A stretch of 64,000 bases of DNA from Liquidambar formosana (taxonomy: Eukaryota; Streptophyta; Magnoliopsida; Saxifragales; Altingiaceae). Numbering within the stretch: the first letter of the stretch is position 1; the number at the start of each line of letters is the position of its first letter. Of this stretch, positions 60,086-64,000 are shown in pieces. The translations under genes and the position numbers were made by a program. The stretch covers positions 22,592,013 through 22,656,012 of the forward strand of contig CM077824.1 of NCBI GenBank assembly GCA_039720395.1, given 5' to 3'. The notes below the pieces were generated by a model, which made no database searches, was not told the origin of the DNA, and worked only from the letters and a program-made list of their open reading frames with translations.

Positions 60086-62125
60086 TTATACATATTGTGA
60101 ACGTTCTTCAAATTGGACATCAACAGGTGTAGGTCGGGAATAATAATTTCTTGTTGTTGGTCTTGGATGGGAAAATGTTTTAGAGTGTAATTCTAATGAT
60201 TCTTCTTGGGAAGTAGATTTAAGATGTATTAATGGGGTAATATTTTTGGTGGTGGAGTTGAGAGGTAATTGGACTAATCTTTTAGTAATTTCAGCCACTA
60301 AATCATCAAAAGTATCTTTAAATCGAAGTTCATGTTCTTTTGGTATTTGATGTGGTTTAAAGAGGAGAGGAGATTTTATAAGTTGAGTCTTTGGATTTTG
60401 AAAATATGATGTGCTTGGTGTTGAATAGTTTTCATTTTTAGGTTTAGTATTTGTATGTATTTGGCTTTGGATTAATTCAATTCTGTCTAATTGTGTTCCT
60501 ATGGTATGTAAATGTTGATTTGTATAATTATTTTGTTCAACAATCTTTTTTCCCTCAGAAGTCATAGCAGAAGCATTACAGTCTTTGAATGGAGAAGCAG
60601 TAAGTATATTTTCTCTTACTTTTATCTGAATGTTCTCTAAAGGAGGATGTACTGCTTGTATAATTTTATTATCTGAAGTTTTCCACTTGGTTGTTTCTTT
60701 GGTTTGTACACTAATAGTTTTAGATGAAAATGGAGGATTATTGAATTTATAATTTCCTTTAGCAAATATTTGATACCATAAAAAGAATTCTAGATTTATT
60801 TTATGATAATTGCAATATTCAATATGTAAATCTTGTAGAATTTCTAACTCAATTGGATGTATCTCTTTTAAGGGAAGTTTCTTTTGGAATCTATAATTAT
60901 TAATATCTTCTTGGATGGTTTGGACAGAGTTGTTTAACAAATTTGGATTAAGTCTAAATGTTGATTCTTTTGATAACATATTTATTTGTGGATCATATCT
61001 TGTTCCTTCCATATCTGATCTTGTTGGTGACATATTTTCAGGATTTTCGGAGCTAGGTGTATCAACAGTATAATATGGTTGAGATATATTTGGGAGATTT
61101 GTTCTTACTCCTGTTATTCTCTTTGAAGGTGTCCTGGAAGGTATGTATGCTTCATATGGTGCTGTTGGTTTTGGGGCAGAATACGAAGATCTAGCTGGTG
61201 TATATGGCCTAGAAGGGTTTAAAGTGAAGTCTGTAATGTTCAATGTAACTTGTCTGGTTGGTGTAAATCTAATTCCTACTGAACCATCTGGGTGTAGTGT
61301 TATTTGTTCTATTTTCTTGTTCTCTTGGTTTTGTGGGGGAACTATTTCTGGTAAGGACCAGTCTTCTGGTAACACTACCTCATTCCAAGAGATTCTCTGG
61401 GGTACTACAATGTTTGAATGAGTGGATTGTGTTTGTATTAATGTTGTATATCCTTTCGGACTTGTTGTTAATGCTCTTGGTATTATACTTGACATTACTT
61501 TATAATATAATCGATATACTAGAGCTACTACTGCAGCTCCTTTGTCCATATCATATCCATGTGTTTTAATGTTTAATATTAAAGATTTTAAAATGGTAGG
61601 ATCATGTAACCATACTGTGAAGTTAGGATAACAGTCAAAGTATACTGGACCATTACATAAACTAGATTCTATTAATCCTAAAATAGAATTAGTAAATTGT
61701 CTATGTCTAGCATCTCTGAAACATATTAATGATGAGACTTTTAGGCCATCCCTGGTTAATGGTTTAAGGGCTATTTGTATACATCCGAAATGTATATATT
61801 TATAATTTTTTGTTAAATGTTTTAAAATAGTTTGTTTTGATAATAATGGAATTGTTTCATGATCAGAAGAAAATGGAATAGTTTGTTCAACTGTTTTTAT
61901 CGCATAATCAGTTTTAAAATTAAATGTTCCCCTTTTATATATGGTTGTGGGATGTACCTTTGGTATTTCCCAATTATCAAAATCTTTTTCCATATCTTCA
62001 TATACTTCTTGCTTACTATTAACTATGGTGGTATCTGGAGAAAAATCAAAAACAGAACTACTAGTACTTTGTTCATTTGTTGAGGCATTAGACCTAGTAG
62101 AATTGCTTCGGAAAAATCTATTCAT
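60086..62125 (-). pseudogene. Movement protein and N-terminal coat-protein linker of the pararetrovirus
   Basis: A 679-codon open frame from ATG 62123-62125. The N-terminal ~230 residues hold the 30K-type movement domain (KRGTFNFKTDYAIKTVEQTI, LICFRDARHRQF, GPVYFDCYPNFTVW). A long Pro/Ser/Thr-rich linker follows, then a part leading into the coat protein. The stop at 60086 interrupts what would be a single polyprotein frame, since coat-protein sequence goes on in the same frame. A single large ORF beginning with movement protein is the plan of petu- and florendoviruses. It has no indel over 3.4 kb, so it is relatively young or was kept. Confidence 0.85.
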
Positions 62126-62393
62126 ATTCGTATTTAAGAGACTGAAATTCTAGAGACTGACCATTTTTACACTGCTGAAGGTGATAATGCGGTTAGTCCT
62201 GCCTTAACACACCAAAAATGCAGTACCAGTAAAAATAGAGAGATCAATCTAGAACCAGATCAATCAAAAATACTTTATGAATAAATCTGTCAACAAAGGA
62301 AACCACTTGGCTCTGATACCAAAATAAGTGAACCCAGGATAAATTTATAGGAAATACATATATATTAAAATAAACTAAAACATACAGTAAATG
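62126..62393 (-). promoter_or_regulatory. Pararetroviral leader with primer-binding site, minus-strand copy
   Basis: TGGTATCAGAGCCA on the minus strand at 62308-62321. The leader is nearly identical to 58076-58341: over the ~110 bp before the start codon I count one difference. Confidence 0.85.
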
Positions 62394-62433
62394 ATCACAA
62401 CGGGAGGCAGAACATATAAATATATTATACAAG

Positions 62434-62439
62434 CTTTAT
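62434..62439 (-). terminator. Candidate viral polyadenylation signal
   Basis: AATAAA on the minus strand, downstream of the TATA box and upstream of the leader. In this family the signal lies in the terminally repeated part of the pregenomic RNA. Confidence 0.45.
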
Positions 62440-62608
62440 TATACAAAAATACAAAAGTAGAAATACTAAAATACTAACAAAAATAGGAGAAGGAGAGATA
62501 GAAGGCTTATAGTAAGAAAGGGGGTTGTGGATACAGAGCTGGAGAAAAGTTACAAGATAGAAGAGAGAGATTACAAAAGATAGGATTCCGAACCAACTAG
62601 TTTGGTTC

Positions 62609-62622
62609 CTATATATATATAA
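62609..62622 (-). promoter_or_regulatory. Candidate TATA box of the pregenomic RNA promoter
   Basis: Minus-strand TATATATATAGG about 300 bp upstream of the primer site and after the end of the 63044-63991 ORF, the place expected for the pregenomic promoter. It may also be just an AT-rich repeat. Confidence 0.45.
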
Positions 62623-63043
62623 CCTAAGTTTGGATGGATATCAAATACACCCGTGAATGTGCAGTCTTGTCTTCTTTTTCCTGATTGTCTCTTTGTGCTT
62701 GTGAATCAATAATAAAGATTTGTTAGCAAACAATGGCATGCTGGAATCTTGAAAAGTGAGCAATAATGTTGTGAAGCGGAATAAGGTCTTGGAGCAATAA
62801 TGACTGGAGCAATAATGTCTTGGAGCACTTGGAGCAATAATATCTTGGAGCAATTTTTTTAATACAAGAATATGTACTAAAATTGGTTGATAGTGCAGGA
62901 AGCTGTCCTTATAGAAAGATGCTGTCAGAAAATGGAAAATAAAATCCAGAAGTTGGCCTAATGGATTATCGGTGCTTAAGCCATGGAAGCCGGCTGGCTT
63001 AAAAATTGTATTGTGTAAATTAAAAGCTGGAATGGCAGATGCT

Positions 63044-64000
63044 TTACATCTGAGAAAAGAACTCGATACCATAGCAATCATCTTCATTTTGATAGAATGG
63101 ATGGGACGAAGATTCATCCGAATGTTCTTCATCTGAATCAACTTGTGATAGAGCTTCACGCAAATGTTGTTTATATTCTGCTTTGGACCTGGCAGATGCT
63201 ATCTTTGCCTGTTGTTTAGACTTGACAACTAAAAATTCACTGCTTGAGTCTGTTTGAACTGGGGTCTTACAGATAGATGGATTTTTATGGAGATATAAAA
63301 TAATGTTGGGGACATAAGCTTTCTGAGCAACAGCTTTATCCCACCATTTAAATGAGAATCTTCGGCATAGATGAGGAGTTGGAGGATTAATTCCAATGGG
63401 AGAAATTACATAATCCCATTTAGAAATCCAAGGGAGTTGAAAAAGTGTAAGGAAAATGAGTAATGGAGGACTATGTTCTTGTCCTAGGAACAAATAGTGG
63501 TTAAAGAAATGTTTAAATCCTTTTAGGACGGGAGGAGGAAGCATTATGTTATCTGGACCATACCATGAAAACCATTGGTTAAACCAAGTTGGATATTTTG
63601 GAATGGTGCTATGGCAAAAATGGAAGAACCAAGAATGGTTCCTATTGGAATTCTGAAAAGAAAAGGTTTTATACCAGGCATCAATATAATCAAAGTAAGT
63701 ATAGGCTGGGGGATAATGTTCTTGTGAAAATCTTTTTGGAGTATGAAGAGCTTGGTTCCAGTCAGAATAAGAGAGGACCTTAAGGATCCTACACTTAGAA
63801 TGGTTTGCAACATCTTTATTTGGAACATGAGTGATGACAACAGAGTCAGTATCTACAAGGATAAATTCATAATAGTTTTGGGATTTGTCTCCAATAGGAG
63901 AAAGCCAATGTCTTTCGGGAAGGAATATTTGTTGGGAGATTTGTAGAGTAGTTGCTGACTTGAATTCAGGTTCAATGGCAAGAATGGGCAAAAGGCTTTT
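63044..64000 (-). CDS. Unidentified ORF, possibly the viral 3' ORF (partial, 5' end outside window)
   Basis: The minus-strand frame is open from the window edge to a stop at 63044, at least 315 codons without a stop. It is Trp- and aromatic-rich: YDYIDAWYKTFSF-type segment (FDYIDAWYKTFSF), TIPKYPTWFNQWFSWYGPD, FFNHYLFLGQEHSPPLLIFL and RFSFKWWDKAVAQK, then a Ser/Glu-rich acidic tail. No catalytic motif is visible. Similar Trp-rich proteins, as I recall, accompany pararetroviral sequences in plant genomes, and its place just ahead of the viral promoter would suit a last viral ORF. Function unknown. It is the longest intact frame at this end apart from the movement protein. Confidence 0.5.
   Translation of the reverse strand, partial: KSLLPILAIEPEFKSATTLQISQQIFLPERHWLSPIGDKSQNYYEFILVDTDSVVITHVPNKDVANHSKCRILKVLSYSDWNQALHTPKRFSQEHYPPAYTYFDYIDAWYKTFSFQNSNRNHSWFFHFCHSTIPKYPTWFNQWFSWYGPDNIMLPPPVLKGFKHFFNHYLFLGQEHSPPLLIFLTLFQLPWISKWDYVISPIGINPPTPHLCRRFSFKWWDKAVAQKAYVPNIILYLHKNPSICKTPVQTDSSSEFLVVKSKQQAKIASARSKAEYKQHLREALSQVDSDEEHSDESSSHPFYQNEDDCYGIEFFSQM

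Larger units (their letters stand above)
58063..64000. mobile_element. Endogenous pararetrovirus (Caulimoviridae, florendovirus/petuvirus-like), rearranged
   Basis: It combines a tRNA-Met primer site, a 30K-type movement protein, a caulimovirid coat protein with CCHC knuckle, and a promoter/leader. There are no LTRs, which separates it from a retrotransposon. Minus-strand order is 3' ORF, promoter, leader, movement protein, coat protein; protease and reverse transcriptase are absent, cut off at about 58672. There a second leader and movement-protein start (58076-58671) is joined in inverse orientation. The right end runs past the window. Such copies usually come from illegitimate integration of viral DNA. 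Genus is tentative. Confidence 0.85.

Noticed and set aside
61143..62153. Plus-strand frames at 61143, 61297, 61859 and 61941
   Set aside because: They are antisense shadows of the movement-protein frame.

Overview
This is a stretch of a flowering-plant nuclear genome, probably a eudicot. The signs are high AT content, plant-type LTR retrotransposons primed by initiator tRNA-Met, many MITEs with 8- or 9-bp target duplications, a berberine-bridge-enzyme-like (BBE-like) gene, captured plant exons and an endogenous pararetrovirus of the Caulimoviridae. I see no intact host gene. Almost everything I can assign is a mobile element, a repeat or a decayed gene.

Layout. 1-2446 looks like the 3' half of a very old Copia-type element with its LTR. 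7204-16991 is a structurally complete Ty3/Gypsy chromovirus (Tekay/Del-like) with 2.3-kb LTRs, a CTACC target duplication, primer site, polypurine tract, gag, protease, RT, RNase H, integrase and chromodomain. It is dead through twelve in-frame stops and one frameshift. 18602-22280 and 45883-49292 are two copies of one segment. Each carries insertions the other lacks, so each serves as the empty site for the other. 24656-25397 is a two-exon pseudogene of a plant-specific, transposon-associated family. 27662-30604 is a three-level nest: a 9-bp-TSD MITE, split by a hAT-like element, split by a Copia solo LTR.

The most striking locus is 31901-43523. A BBE-like gene on the minus strand is cut in two by a 10,021-bp Mutator-like element (32342-42362) with imperfect terminal inverted repeats and a perfect 9-bp target duplication. 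I see no transposase in the insert. It carries fragments of host genes: two pieces resembling cytosolic glutamyl-tRNA synthetase, one resembling the third MIF4G domain of UPF2, and at least one unidentified exon. It is therefore a Pack-MULE. Two more elements of this kind are likely at 19166-21094 and 50698-55479.

The right end (58063 to beyond the window) is an endogenous pararetrovirus. On the minus strand a promoter/leader with a tRNA-Met primer site is followed by one long movement-protein plus coat-protein reading frame with two early stops. The polymerase part is missing. A nearly identical leader and movement-protein start lies in opposite orientation at 58076-58671, so the locus could fold into a hairpin of about 600-bp arms. 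A further minus-strand ORF at 63044-63991 lies just upstream of the viral promoter and may be the end of a second viral ORF.

Limits: family names rest on motifs and remembered family features, not on searches. MITE boundaries without a target duplication are approximate.
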